From Synanceia verrucosa (lineage: Eukaryota; Chordata; Actinopteri; Perciformes; Synanceiidae): 64,000 bases of DNA. Made by a program: the position numbers and the translations under genes. Positions 26,401 to 35,807 of the stretch are shown here, in pieces (within the stretch, counting starts at the first letter, position 1; each line of letters begins with the position of its first letter). The DNA is taken from assembly GCA_029721515.1 (NCBI GenBank), contig CM056561.1, positions 12,786,501-12,850,500 of the forward strand. The letters are read 5' to 3'. The notes beneath the pieces were generated by a model. It did not search any database. It worked only from the letters and a program-made list of their open reading frames with translations, and was not told where the DNA came from.

Positions 26401-29400
26401 ATCAAGGACACTAACAACGCAGTTGTAACTAACGATCAAAAATGCCACACACGCCTCTGGCATACTTTTCCAAAGCTGAACAACAGCTGATTGTAGAAGG
26501 CTACGACAAAATAAAAGATACTATCAGCAAAAAAGGAAACACATCCACAATAATTAAACAGCAGAGCAAGGCTGGCAGAGAATAGCAGATCGACTGAGAC
26601 ATGCTGGCAGGTCATGAAGCAGAACTCCATTTAAAAAAAAAAAAAAAAAAGGATAAAAAAAAATCAAAGAAACTACTATTGCAGTCATAACTAATAATCA
26701 AACATTCTGATGAAGTTAGATTAACCATCTTTTCTGAATCTGCCCAAGCTTCTCCTGTAATTCGGCAAACAACTAATCCACCAAAGAGCATCTTTAAAGT
26801 ATCAATTTGTAATGTGAAATGGATGGAAAGGAAATGAGAAAGAAAAAACAAAAACACAGCGCTTATTAGAGCTAATGTGGTGTCGTTTAGCAGCTTATAT
26901 AAGATAATATAAGACTTTAATCAACCCAAAGTTATATAATATAGTGCAAAAGCAATAATATGAGTGATATGACAATGTACAAAAATACTACAAGAACATA
27001 AGTACACAGTAAGCTGCTAAGAGGTTACAAGTGAAGTGTTGATAAAGTAACATGTTGTAATGAATAGTATTACAGTAAATGATATGTGGATATATGTTGA
27101 TATGTGGAGGCAGAGAGGGGGAGAGAGAGGGAGAGTGAGTCTCAGGTGGATGACAGGAAGGAAGGACTTCCGGTGGCATTTTGTTTCTCACCTTAGCACA
27201 TCTGACAACGCATTTCGGGGAGTTTGTCCAAGTAGATAAGTAGTAAATAAGTACTTCAATTCATTTATATCTGTTTATTTGTTTAAAAAATAAGAAAGAA
27301 ATGTTTCATTCAAGTCTGATGTTGCCATGCACTCACACAGTGAGTCAGTTTGTAATTCAGCACTGCTTTTCTGTATCGTAATGACGGTAAAAAGTGGATC
27401 GGTGCATCCCTACTGACAAGTGTTTGTGCCTAATTATGTTTAATTATGTTCTTAATTCTGTCTAATATTCACATTCCATGTAGGTAGCTGATGATTTGGA
27501 TTTGATTACCTGAAATAATTGTGCAAAACCACTAGTATGGTCGTTTAAATGTTCTCTATTGGGTGTCTAAGGCATTAATATGGCAAAACAAACTATTTTC
27601 CAGGTATAGTGGAGTTATGGCTAACTGAGCAGAGACTTAAGTCACTCTCTCTCTGTGTGTTGTGATCCAAGCTTCTCTGTACTTTATTTACATAGATGGG
27701 TCAAGCGTACATGCCTTTTAGTGCATCTTAGCATACATGTACCATATGTGTGTATGTGAGCATAATCCACTGGCTAGCTGCTCTGCAATGCACTCATATG
27801 GTGGTTTCGACTGATAACGCTGTCTCATCCAATAGCATTGTTGGGTAGTGCCCACTCTCCATTTTACATTCAGGTTAACAGTTTGCTCTGTTATCACCAT
27901 GGCTGTTGTTTGCACGGTTAGCACTGTTAGGAACATTAGCAGCAAGCAAACATGTTACCATGTTGAGAGCCATGCAGAGGCAATAGAAATAATTTTGCAT
28001 TTAACACTTTTACTTTCCATATACAGGCTACAAGATGACACACTGAGATGCATTTGAAAGCTCCAGAAAACGCTAGATGTGGACCCTGCGTTCAAAATGT
28101 TTTGTCAAAGTACCTACAGTAATAGTGGACTAACGTAACATAATACTGATGCAATAATCAAGCACTCTTAAAATTGGTCTTGGTTGACTGGTGGAGGAGA
28201 ACAATCAATTCTATCCCTGAAAACAAGCCTTACCTTTCTCAAATGTTTCTTGGAAGCAGGAAAAGAAAGACAGACAGTATGTTCACAACACATGTAACAG
28301 CTGTTGTACTGGCAAAACACATAATTTAAACAAAATTTGGCTTACTTCTGTGTGACTGTGTTTCCGTGGATGGGGATTAACAAAGGGAAGAGGTATGGGG
28401 CGATGCAGGTAGAGACCAGCAGACAGATCTGACTCTTCAGGAGGCTGAGGGAGGAACTATGTAGCCACAACCAACTCTGAGGAACAAACCATGTCATTAC
28501 CACCACACTATACTACATGAATAACAGCATGCACACAGGGGAAGCTGGAACCATGAACTACTCACCATTTTTTTGCCCTCAACAGCGTTCTTATAACTGG
28601 AGAAGCTGATCCAAGGGCCGAAGACAACAGTGCCCACAAACAGAACATAGCCCAGGAATTCAGCTGGGGAGGGAAGGTTACCCACTGTTCCTCTGTCCAT
28701 GTCAAAGGCCAGAGAAATGGCCTTCATGGCCACTACCATCTGAGAACCTAACACACATATCATCATCACCTCAACTCAAAAACACACTTCACATATCTTT
28801 CCTTGGCTTGTTTGATCCTGATAAAAACTTTCATATTAATATTTTATTTTTGAATATTATATTACATTCATGTTGTGGCAGCAGATTGAGTGCAGCCAAG
28901 GTGGAAACAAATTAATCTGTCAGTATTTTTTTAACCTGTAAAATGAGTGAAAGTTACAATCTTGAAGACAGATTGTTTCTTTAGTGGCACCTGTGGCAAT
29001 AGCAGTAATTGCAGGTGTGCTTTTAGATCTCACTTCAAAGAGATCCCAGTGTCACATTTTGATGATGAACTGCAACAATGTCATGATGAAAGTTGGAATT
29101 ATAGCCAATAATTGGTTTGTTTGAAGTCAATATAATTGTATTTAATCTTAACACCAACTACATGAAAGCACAGATTAATAAAATAGTCGGTGTCAGACAG
29201 ACAGAGCACTATAATGCAATAAACAATGGCTAACATACAGTATAGTATCATAATTTCACAGGTTTTCCAACACCAGGTATTAGTCTGTGCTTTCATTACC
29301 TGTAGTTGGCATTTCATTATTTAAAATTACAACAAAGAAACATTTCCGTCAACACTGTGCTCATCATTAATCAGTGGTGCTTATCAAATCAATTATTATT

Positions 29401-31577
29401 TAAAGTGTATATTGATTAAAATTGAGAAGGGTAAAGAACAAAACTGCAATATTCACAGACCAAATTGTGGGATATTTACCTCTGATTTTATGCCAGGTAA
29501 CCATGTCAATTAAATGCAACTCTCTGAAATGAAGAGAAAGAAAACTGATATTAGAAGATTAACACCAGAAATGTTTGTACTGAATTCCTGAATGAACGAG
29601 TAATTCACATTTACAGGAAATTTACTGAGGGAACTAGTACAAAAGGAGGCGTAAACACTGACAAGATCGGCAATGCCATCACACCATTCCAGCACAGATC
29701 AAAATCACTACTGCTCTCAGACACACAGACATGTACATTGTACTGGTCATGACATCTACAGCCACTGTGCCAGAAGGTTTGTCACTTCGGCTAAGTATCA
29801 AGCTTCAGCATGTTCTGGTACCAATCAACCAGTGTCTACAGGACACACATAATTCCTGATTTAAAATCAAGATTTATCCAATTTTGGCCAAAGTTTGTAA
29901 GTTGTGGAGGAACAACCTTAACAGCATTTTGAAGAACTAACGATGTCAAGTCAAGTCAAGTCAACTTTATTTGTATAGCCCTACAGGGTTTTTCCTGCGT
30001 TCAAATTTGCGTGGCGGCCGCCTCCAGCTATTTTTGTACCACCCCTAGCCAGAGCAATTGATATTGCTCAACACAGCTCCAGCTGTGTTGATTGAGCGAT
30101 TGATGTCCCTCTGCGGCAGCTACGTATTTTAACTGCAGTTGCAGCGTTGCGCCACTATTGAGGCGCTATATCAACAACAGTGCACCCGAAAGACCTGAAG
30201 CAACTACCGAAGAAGAAACAGATCAAATCGTGTTAGTTAGTTAGCGGAAAAAAACTGGGAAAAACACGATTCGATCTGTTTCTTCTTCGGTAGTTGCTTC
30301 AGGTCTTTCGAGTGCACTGTTGTTGATATAGCGCCTCAATAGTGGCGCAACGCTGCAACTGCAGTTAAAATACGTAGCTGCCGCAGAGGGACATCAATCG
30401 CTCAATCAACACAGCTGGAGCTGTGTTGAGCAATATCAATCGCTCTGGCTAGGGGTGGTACAAAAATAGCTGGAGGCGGCTGCCACGCAAATTTGAACGC
30501 AGGAAAAACCCTGCCCTATATCACAAATAATGAATTTGCCCCAGTGGCCTTTACAATCTGTACAGGATATGACATCCTCTGTCCTTTACAAATGACCCTC
30601 GCATCGACTAAGGAAAAACTCCTCCAAAGGGAAAAAGAAACGGAAGAAACCTCAGGAGGAGCGACAGAGGAGGGATCCCTCTTCCAGGATGGACAGACGT
30701 GCAATAGATGCCATGTGTACAGAATAACAACAATGAAAACACATTAACACTACATATAAAATTGTATGAAAATGTCCAACTCAGCATAACAACAGATCGG
30801 AGGCAAATAAGGGCTCAGACACCAATCTGTTCAAAAACGCTACCTGTGAGGATCACTGATGCACTGAAGACACATTCCAGGTAACTTGGTAATTTAACAT
30901 TCAGTGCTATTGTCTGTTTGTAAATCTCCAATAACTGCTTTCAGTTCCACAAAAGTAAGTGTTTTTGCTGTGTTTCTCTCACCCAACAAGGAGGTAGATG
31001 AGGATGACCACCGAGAGAAAGAGGCCTCTGCTGCTGGAGTGTCGGCTGAGGAGCATAATGAGGTAACAGAGTAAACTGAGCAACAGCACCCACAGCATGT
31101 GCAGCTCAAAGAACAGGAAGAGGCCGTACATCCCAGCCAGCACAGACACTACATGCTTCACAGTGGACACACCTCCTAAGGAACACAAGCAGGAAGACAC
31201 TTTGAATCACAATTAAGTTGCAATGGTATTTTGATTATGGTATTAATGGTAGTTTGAAATGCAATATTTGTCAATTTCATTGTCACTGTAGGTAACTAGG
31301 CAGCAGAATAGGACATTGCAATCTTTGAACGTAGTAAATGGACAGGGGTTGTGTTGAAATAAAAAAAACACTGTCTCAGTAAGACAGTACAGACAATAGC
31401 TAAAGTTTTCTACCATGTACATTTCAAAAAGGCAAGCTCACCTAGTCTGAAGCAGAGTCTGCAGATCAGGCAGAGCACCAGCAGCCTCCAGACTTGCTGT
31501 ACACCTTGGTGGATCGTACTGACACCACAGCCCTCAACTAACTGCTGCCACACCAGCAGCCTGCTGGACATATCCAT
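11423..31577 (-). CDS. porcn: Protein-serine O-palmitoleoyltransferase porcupine
   Basis: Porcupine is an ER membrane-bound O-acyltransferase that palmitoleoylates Wnt proteins before secretion. Twelve coding exons on the minus strand are 31442-31577, 30983-31175, 29480-29523, 28566-28747, 28346-28476, 25701-25826, 22883-22983, 22196-22272, 22031-22094, 21719-21804, 16636-16746 and 11423-11524. All have AG/GT borders and together give 1353 nt, 450 codons plus stop. Blocks such as HMLWVLLLSLLCYL, FGPWISF, FHFSNYFVGYLSE, SKPLNVE-like VVKPLNVEMPRSM and the end WASHWV are nearly identical to human PORCN. The catalytic Asn (TSWN, residue 295) and His (ASALLH, residue 330) are intact. The 35-residue spacing and absolute positions equal those of human N306/H341 minus the 11 residues missing from the shortest isoform. 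Start: ATG at 31577 follows a CTGCAG acceptor, so a 5' non-coding exon lies upstream. The last intron holds an LTR element, and other introns hold further repeats. Confidence 0.96.
11852..12073 (+). mobile_element. 5' LTR of a Gmr1-like retrotransposon
   Basis: This 222-bp segment begins TGTTACC and ends GGTAACA, a perfect 7-bp terminal inverted repeat. It holds an AATAAA-containing stretch near 11958. It is followed after three bases by a primer-binding site. No matching 3' LTR was found after 16278, so the element is truncated at its 3' side. Confidence 0.8.
12077..12094 (+). other. Primer-binding site, tRNA-Pro-like
   Basis: TGGGGGCTCGCCTGGGAT resembles the tRNA-Pro primer-binding site used by many retroelements and sits just inside the LTR. 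This fixes the element's orientation as plus. Confidence 0.7.
12686..13105 (+). pseudogene. Gag-like remnant of the LTR element
   Basis: The frame encodes a charged coiled-coil segment (RERLRLARLQWDKEREKREF) followed by FRESEVETYF, a block seen in fish gypsy-type Gag proteins. The frame then breaks: most of capsid and the zinc knuckle are missing, and the next frame is the protease. The gene is broken and I have not attempted to rejoin it. Confidence 0.65.
13110..13580 (+). pseudogene. Retroviral-type aspartic protease of the LTR element
   Basis: The active-site triad appears as ILRDTGGSQTF, followed about 90 residues later by GNDLAGG, a block typical of gypsy proteases before a spacer. It overlaps the Gag remnant in another frame and ends at a TGA at 13578. 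Confidence 0.65.
13623..14804 (+). pseudogene. Integrase of the LTR element, located before the reverse transcriptase
   Basis: This 393-residue open frame carries the integrase zinc domain (H-x3-H ... C-x2-C, seen as HEHLWSGHLG and CRICHTCQ). A catalytic core follows with LTVMCVSTRFPEAIPL, QTDQGTNF and YHPESQGALERWHQ. The second Asp and the Glu of the DDE triad are present. The first Asp position, expected just before CVGPLP, reads Ala, so the enzyme should be dead. The C-terminal part continues past a stop at 14802. Integrase lies upstream of RT, the reverse of ordinary gypsy order. Confidence 0.85.
15075..15450 (+). repeat. 188-bp tandem duplication inside the LTR element
   Basis: Bases 15075-15262 are repeated, as far as I can read exactly, at 15263-15450. 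The unit covers the linker between integrase and reverse transcriptase. The near identity shows that the duplication is younger than most of the element's point mutations. Confidence 0.85.
15451..16278 (+). pseudogene. Reverse transcriptase / RNase H remnant of the LTR element
   Basis: The first part of RT is deleted: the sequence jumps from the linker to a block with FITKLDLLKGYWQVPL. A frameshift precedes a LDDVVVY block (YxDD-type active site) that ends in a stop. A second open frame (15727-16278) holds FLGMTGYYRCFCRNF and the RNase H start KLEVDASATGAGAVLLQ. The similarity fades near 16205. RNase H is incomplete and no 3' LTR follows. The gene is broken; no restored sequence is given. Confidence 0.85.
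17715..18260 (+). repeat. Non-autonomous repeat family with TCACCTATT start, copy 1
   Basis: This segment is closely similar to 24195-24605. Shared blocks include TGCTTGCTCCTCTT, TGTGTGCTGAAACAGG, CCCCTCCCTCCAGTAGAGG and CTCCTCGCTAACTTTCGCA. It encodes nothing convincing. It abuts the L2 LINE fragment that begins near 18300. Confidence 0.75.
18300..19935 (+). mobile_element. L2/CR1-type LINE fragment, split by a hAT element
   Basis: The sequence encodes the end of an AP-type endonuclease domain, with HVDIPTRDKNTLDHVYINIP and GHSDHISLFLYPAYRQ, then a linker with stops. After the insertion at 18847-19433 the same element resumes (KLRRAITATKRQYREKLDGF; MWQGLQHITDYR). The block order matches fish L2-like LINE ORF2. 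The reverse transcriptase is absent, so this is an internal fragment. Confidence 0.8.
18847..19433. mobile_element. Non-autonomous hAT element inside the L2 LINE
   Basis: The 587-bp insert has TAGGGATG at its left end and CATCCCTG at its right end (inverted termini, 7 of 8 matching). Identical 8-bp direct repeats ATTCAGAT flank it at 18839-18846 and 19434-19441; an 8-bp duplication is diagnostic of hAT transposition. Its interior (19046-19290) shares blocks with the repeat copies at 230-820, 960-1600 and 32330-32810. Confidence 0.88.
20850..21540 (+). pseudogene. Tc1/mariner transposase relic
   Basis: Frames at 20936 and 21217 carry a helix-turn-helix-like block (VSRQTIHNRLHRSG) and then MDGNAPPHHARIV and PDLNPIEHIWDQLKQRLD, the catalytic-core signatures of fish Tc1 transposases. 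Frameshifts and a deletion between the two halves break the gene. It sits in porcn intron sequence, antisense to porcn. Confidence 0.85.
21860..22030. other. porcn intron sequence without recognisable elements
   Basis: Between porcn exons at 21719-21804 and 22031-22094 I see only ordinary intron DNA. Confidence 0.4.
23521..23900. repeat. Interspersed repeat with TAGCCTGGC / CCAAGCTA ends
   Basis: The segment begins near TAGCCTGGCCGTAGCC and ends near GGGTCTGGTAAGACCAAGCTA. These partial inverted termini recall a common fish non-autonomous DNA element. No coding capacity is seen. Exact ends are uncertain. Confidence 0.45.
24195..25565 (+). repeat. Non-autonomous repeat family with TCACCTATT start, copy 2
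   Basis: The first 400 bp match copy 1 at 17715-18260. The rest includes an imperfect inverted repeat (24713-24862) and GTTAGCACTGCAGCTA-like blocks that recur several times up to 25080, also seen in copy 1. The right end is not defined. Confidence 0.65.
24713..24862. repeat. Imperfect inverted repeat (hairpin)
   Basis: The left arm (about 24718-24779: TAGCTCTACTTA ... GGTGATGGCC ... AACATGT ... TTAGCACTGCAGCTACC) pairs with the right arm (about 24800-24855: GGTAGCTGCAGTGCTAA ... ACATGTTT ... GGCCATCA ... TAAGTAGAGCT). The arms are about 55-60 nt and the loop about 20 nt. Confidence 0.75.
26078..27412. mobile_element. hAT-type element with perfect 8-bp target duplication
   Basis: The 1335-bp insert begins TAGGGATGCACTGATCC and ends GGATCGGTGCATCCCTA, strong inverted termini. 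Identical CTGACAAG repeats flank it at 26070-26077 and 27413-27420. A segment of about 90-110 bp starting AGACATGCTGGCAGGTCATG is present twice (from 26351 and from 26597), so it has undergone internal duplication. No hAT transposase is encoded, so it depends on one supplied from elsewhere. Confidence 0.9.
26442..26585 (+). pseudogene. Truncated Myb/SANT-like DNA-binding ORF inside the hAT element
   Basis: An ATG opens 47 codons with LAYFSKAEQQLIVEGYDKIK followed by KGNTSTI. This resembles the first helices of Myb/SANT-like DNA-binding domains found in fish transposon accessory proteins. It stops at TAG at 26583 where a related protein would continue. The resemblance is from memory. Confidence 0.5.
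29940..30780 (+). repeat. Interspersed repeat (TCAAGTCAAGTCAACTTTATTTGTATAG family), copy 1, interrupted
   Basis: The sequence starts with TCAAG repeats and TTTATTTGTATAGCCC, is interrupted by the foldback element at 29984-30513, and resumes with CACAAATAATGAATTTGCCCC. It then matches 36404-36735 closely through GGAGGGATCCCTCTTCCAGG and beyond. The uninterrupted copy at 36404 proves where the insertion happened. Confidence 0.85.
29984..30513. mobile_element. 530-bp foldback element with 251-nt near-perfect inverted arms
   Basis: Left arm 29984-30234 and right arm 30263-30513 are reverse complements with very few mismatches, separated by a loop of about 28 nt. The ends are CAGGGTTTTTCCTGCG and its complement. 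A 5-bp CCCTA is present on both sides (29979-29983 and 30514-30518), compatible with a target duplication. It encodes no protein. Its class is undecided. Confidence 0.88.
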
Positions 31578-32329
31578 CCTGCAGGCAGCTGTACATACAC
31601 CCCAAAAAGACAAATGGACAAATGAAATTACACCCAAAGGGTTTCACTAGAATATGAGTTCAGTATATTTCCAATAAATCACACTATACGTATATTGCAC
31701 ATGCTAGTTAGTAAACACTAAATGTAAAGTCACCTTTGTGCAGTTATCTGCCTTAAACTACTGGCACAAAAAACAATATTATATCATTTCTACCTGCTGT
31801 TTGTTACACATTTAATATTAGACTTACAAAAGTGAGCACTTATGTATTATATTCTTAATATCAAAATACCTTTACTTATTTACAGAATTACACATAATGC
31901 CATATTTCAAGAGGGCACATATGCCATGAAGAGGTTTTGTTTTAGCTTTACCAGATTAACAGATTTGCACATAACATAATATTTTGATATCGACAGCGCA
32001 TTCCATTAGAGTTTAATAGTATTGATTTAATTCAAATTTAATGTAAGAGCAACAGACGCAAGGGCACTTTTTTAAAATATCAAGGAAAACCAATAAACTA
32101 CTGCAATGTCAAATGCTAAAATGTAGTAGTGGTAGTGTACTTTGATGGAAGATTAATTTTCTATGGTTCACATGAAATTTTCTTCTCTAGAAACACTGGT
32201 TTTCTTGCAGTGGTGAAACATTTATTATAGCCTGACCATCACTGATTTAGATACTTTATTTTTTTGGATACTTTATTTGTCACATATATATCGTTACATA
32301 CATGAAATTTGTCTTCTGCATTTAGACTA

Positions 32330-32810
32330 ACCCATATTCCCCTAAGATCCATAGTGATACCGATCCATACATTCCAAACTCCAAATCGGAATTTAAATCA
32401 GAACCCTCCCCCCCCCCCAATAAAGTTAAATTTCCAATTCGGAAAGTCAGAATCTCACGAACCCGACATAGAATTCATGCTCTCTGATAATTACATAAAC
32501 AGCATTTACATATTTTGTTGTACTTCTGCTGGGAGCACTCAAATTTGGGGTTACTTTGATCTGAGGTCCAAGTTCTGACTTCCATGAACACACCATAAGG
32601 CAAACTCTCACTCCCCAGGGTCCAAAAAAGGAACTGGTAGGAGCCTGTGCCTTCTGATCATCATCGGACCATTTTCGAGTTTGTCTCCCATGATAAAGCC
32701 CCAATTGTTGATGACATGATTAAAGCCCAGATTACACAAAAATAACTTGTGTTGAAATCATTTGCTGACTGTTTGGTCCCCTCAGTTCAAAAATCCTATC
32801 TGCGCCCCTG
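32330..32810 (-). repeat. Interspersed DNA-transposon-like repeat, copy C
   Basis: On the minus strand this follows the same block order as copy B (960-1600): GCAGATAGGATTTTTGAACTG, TTTGTGTAATCTGGGCTTTA, CGATGATGATCAGAAGGCAC, TGGAAGTCAGAACTTGGA. Confidence 0.6.
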
Positions 32811-33204
32811 GACTAACCCATCGAGTGAACAAGCTCTCATAGGAGAATTTCAACAGAAAGTGAATATTAACCTTCACGAAGGAAGGATTTAATGTTAACG
32901 TATTCTTGCACAGATTCAAAATGTGCCACATATAGGCCTATTACTATTATGTATTAGGATAAATCAGTAAGCTACTAGGTAGCAAACTAGCAAACAAAGT
33001 TTAGGATTCAACTTTTCTCATGGCGAAAATGCAAACACAGACCTTACATGTCGTTAACCACTTAGTTACAAGCTTTCAAAAAATACCGTTTGTTAACATT
33101 ACCCTTCACTTGTTGATCTATCTGTTGTTGACTATAAACCGCGTTAGCTCTGCAAAACAAATCAGCGCATTTCATTGTCGTGTGGCATGCACTAAAAACA
33201 TACC

Positions 33205-33380
33205 TTCCGTTCCCTCTTCTTCTACTTCTTATTCTTCTCAGCTCCCACGCATCCCTGCTTCTTCTTCTTATTATTATTATTCTTTTTTTCTTTTTCGTTT
33301 TCGTTTTCCTTCTTCTTCTTCTTCTTCTGCTTCTGCTACTTCTTCGTCTTCGTCTTCTTCTTCTTCTTCTTCTGGTGATG
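33205..33380. repeat. TTC/GAA-rich low-complexity tract
   Basis: Imperfect (TTC)n on the plus strand, (GAA)n on the minus strand. It creates long spurious Ser/Leu- or Arg-rich frames. It lies upstream of porcn. Confidence 0.85.
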
Positions 33381-33429
33381 TTTATTGGCGGTTGGCCAAC
33401 AACGTATTGGCGCATTACCGCCACCAACA

Positions 33430-33850
33430 GGCTATATGCCCTGCTCCACTACTTCCCAAATTTCAGCCAGCTCCTTTTGCTCCTGTTGTAGGATATCCAG
33501 TGGTATTTTAATGTTCCTGAGATGTGTACTTCTCTCGTATTTCTGACACTGAAGTATTACATGCTCTGTTGTCTCTTCTTGGCCAGAGTAGTCACAGTTC
33601 CCTGTCTGGTGTTTTCTCATTATGAATAGTGTACTGTTCAGTGCAGTATGTCCCAACCTGAGCCTCGATATTATTGTTTCTTCTCTTCTGCTCCTTCCTG
33701 CTCTTCTTATATTTCCTTTGTATTCTGTAAAACCATTGTCTCCCTTCCTCCCATTCTTTTTGCCACCTTTCCCTCAATCTTTGTTTAGAGTTTTTCTCAG
33801 TTGCTTTGGTGCATTTCTCACATCGCTTTTTACATTTGCACAACAGTTAG
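33430..33850 (-). pseudogene. C-terminal fragment of a LINE ORF2 (Nimb/I-like)
   Basis: Two overlapping frames on the minus strand carry WQKEWEEGRQWFYRIQ, then HTALNSTLF with KHQTGNCDYSGQEETTEHVI, the Cys-His motif typical of the end of I-superfamily LINE ORF2. Frameshifts separate the parts. The left end runs into the TTC tract. Confidence 0.7.
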
Positions 33851-34998
33851 TTCAACCTTCACAACATTTAGTCATTTGTGAACATCATAGGAGCAGTTTC
33901 TCATTCCTTCCAAAAAACTACAAATGCTTTAGACATGCATCAGTTGCTTTCATACAACTCTCTGGTGTTTTGTAATCATCCTTTGCTTATGTCATGTTCG
34001 TCAAAATGAACAGTACTTGTTAATGTTGACTAGTCTTTCCTTATAAAACCAATAGTACTCATTTCATTGCTTGAGTCATTACATACAAAAATATTGAACT
34101 AGTTGTCAAAATCTGTCAGCAAGGACATAATGTGTACCATTTCTGCAATACTGTGACACAGAAATTGAAGGTCAGTCTCGTGGAAGAGGGGAGGGGATGT
34201 GGAGAGGAAGAGGAAGAAAAGGCCAAGTACAGGTGGATTCCTGATGAATTCAGGGCCAAAATTATGGCTCATGTTGTCAATCAGGGTCTCACAATGACTG
34301 AGGCTGATCAAATATAATGTTGGAAGAAGCACTGTAAATTCAGTTCTTCAAACATTTCATCTGATGTAGATGAAAATATGTGGCCAGACAGATAGGAAAA
34401 TCTGGGTGTGCATGAATGATTTACAGTACTGTGTATGTTGTATGTTCAGTTCCAATATGTACTGCAATATTGTTTACAGTTGTGCACAGCTCTACCCAAA
34501 GGGATTTTATGTTTGATGTTAATAAGGGTGCATTCATTCTTTTAGAATTGCAAAGAGCACATGCAGTTAAAATGTGAAACAAAAATATTCAGTGTCTTGT
34601 ACCTCACTAAATACAGTAAAGTGTAACTTTATTGTGTAAAGAGTCTGTAGTGATGTCCTGATCATTCTCAGGAAGTGTCAACATGATCTAACTTTCTTGC
34701 ATTTGGAAACACTGACAGAGTAAACTGTCATAATGAAAACATGACAAAGCCATTTGACCATTTTATTCATAAACAATAGTATCAGGACTTTTAATCTTGA
34801 TAACACTGACACTTTCTTTGACATGAATACTTGCTTTTGAGGAATTAACTATCCATTTTGAGCAAGTGACGTACTTTTGCATGTTATCGACTAGGTTTTG
34901 CAGTTTGCATTAATTGTTTGAGAAATGCATTAACTGTTGTGCAAATGTAAAGAGTGATGTAAAAAAAAGCACCAAAGTGACTAAGAAAAACTGTAATG
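33790..34998 (+). mobile_element. Tc1-like element relic, copy 1
   Basis: The termini read TTTTTCTCAGTTGCTTTGGTG on the left and CACCAAAGTGACTAAGAAAAA on the right, an inverted pair of about 60-80 bp including a TTTACATTTGCACAACAGTTA-like block. Near 34215-34315 a fragment encodes RWIPDEFRAKIMAHVVNQGL, the N-terminal helix-turn-helix of a fish Tc1 transposase. The rest of the transposase is missing. Confidence 0.65.
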
Positions 34999-35006
34999 AT
35001 GCTCTT

Positions 35007-35195
35007 AGTTTCAGATTTACTGACGTTAACCTTCTGCTTCTTCTTCTCCTTCTTCTTTACTGGTGGTTGAGGCACCTTACCACCACCTGGTGGACTGAAG
35101 TATTTATCAGCACCAGAGTAGCTGACTTTCTTCATTGTCTTTCCACTGACACCCTCTGGGGAAGTATTTGGCTTTAAGTGTATTATAGGAGCCAC
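35007..35195 (-). other. Coding-like patch of unknown identity
   Basis: On the minus strand an ATG opens a clean frame with GKTMKKVSYSGADKYFSPP, GGGKVPQPP and a lysine-rich stretch, then runs into the Tc1 terminus at about 34998. Composition looks protein-like, unlike the surrounding DNA. I do not recognise it. It may be a relic exon of a mobile-element gene or a retrocopy cut by the Tc1 insertion. Confidence 0.25.
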
Positions 35196-35807
35196 ATCTG
35201 TTTATTTGTTTGTCTTTTATTGATTATGTCAAGTCTCCACTGGTGGTAGTGGGGTGTTTTCTTTGTAGGTATGGGTGCAGGTAAGGAGGTTTTTATCGCT
35301 CACCAGGTTGACTCACATCACTTCTTTTGTTCCCCAGCAGCATCAGTACGTCACATTATCCATTTCTTTGGCATCAGTATAAGCCTATTTTTGTCATTAA
35401 CTTTTGATCATGAAATGGGAACATCACCCGAACGTGTTCAAGTGTATGAACATTTGTTTGTTAAACAGTCTCCCACACCCATGCAAGAGTGATTATAGGA
35501 AGGCAGGATAGTCTCTATATGTATGTTTTGTATCGCTCACTGTATTTGGTGGTGTTGCTAGGGTCTCTTGGAGCTCCAAGCAAGAAATCCCTGGGCCCCC
35601 ACCCGTGCACAGCCCGTGAAGTACATTTTGGCATCCTGAGGTCGCCTCCTTGGGCTTTACTGTATTTGCAGCATCTGGCATCATTATACTGTGACAGCAT
35701 TTCATGTGTTACATTGTTATATGTTATGTCATGTTAAATATGATGTTATGTTTTGTTATATTTTATTGTGTTTTTTAAACTTTTTTTGTGTTATGTTATG
35801 TTGTATG

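Noticed and set aside
28234..28248. 15-nt segment as a constitutive porcn coding exon
   Set aside because: In the frame given by exon 28346-28476 it introduces a TGA, whereas direct joining to 25701-25826 keeps the frame and matches other PORCN proteins. It is listed only as a possible regulated exon.
33062..33511. Long Arg-rich, Ser-rich and Leu-rich frames on both strands
   Set aside because: They are products of the TTC/GAA tract; all six frames are open there.
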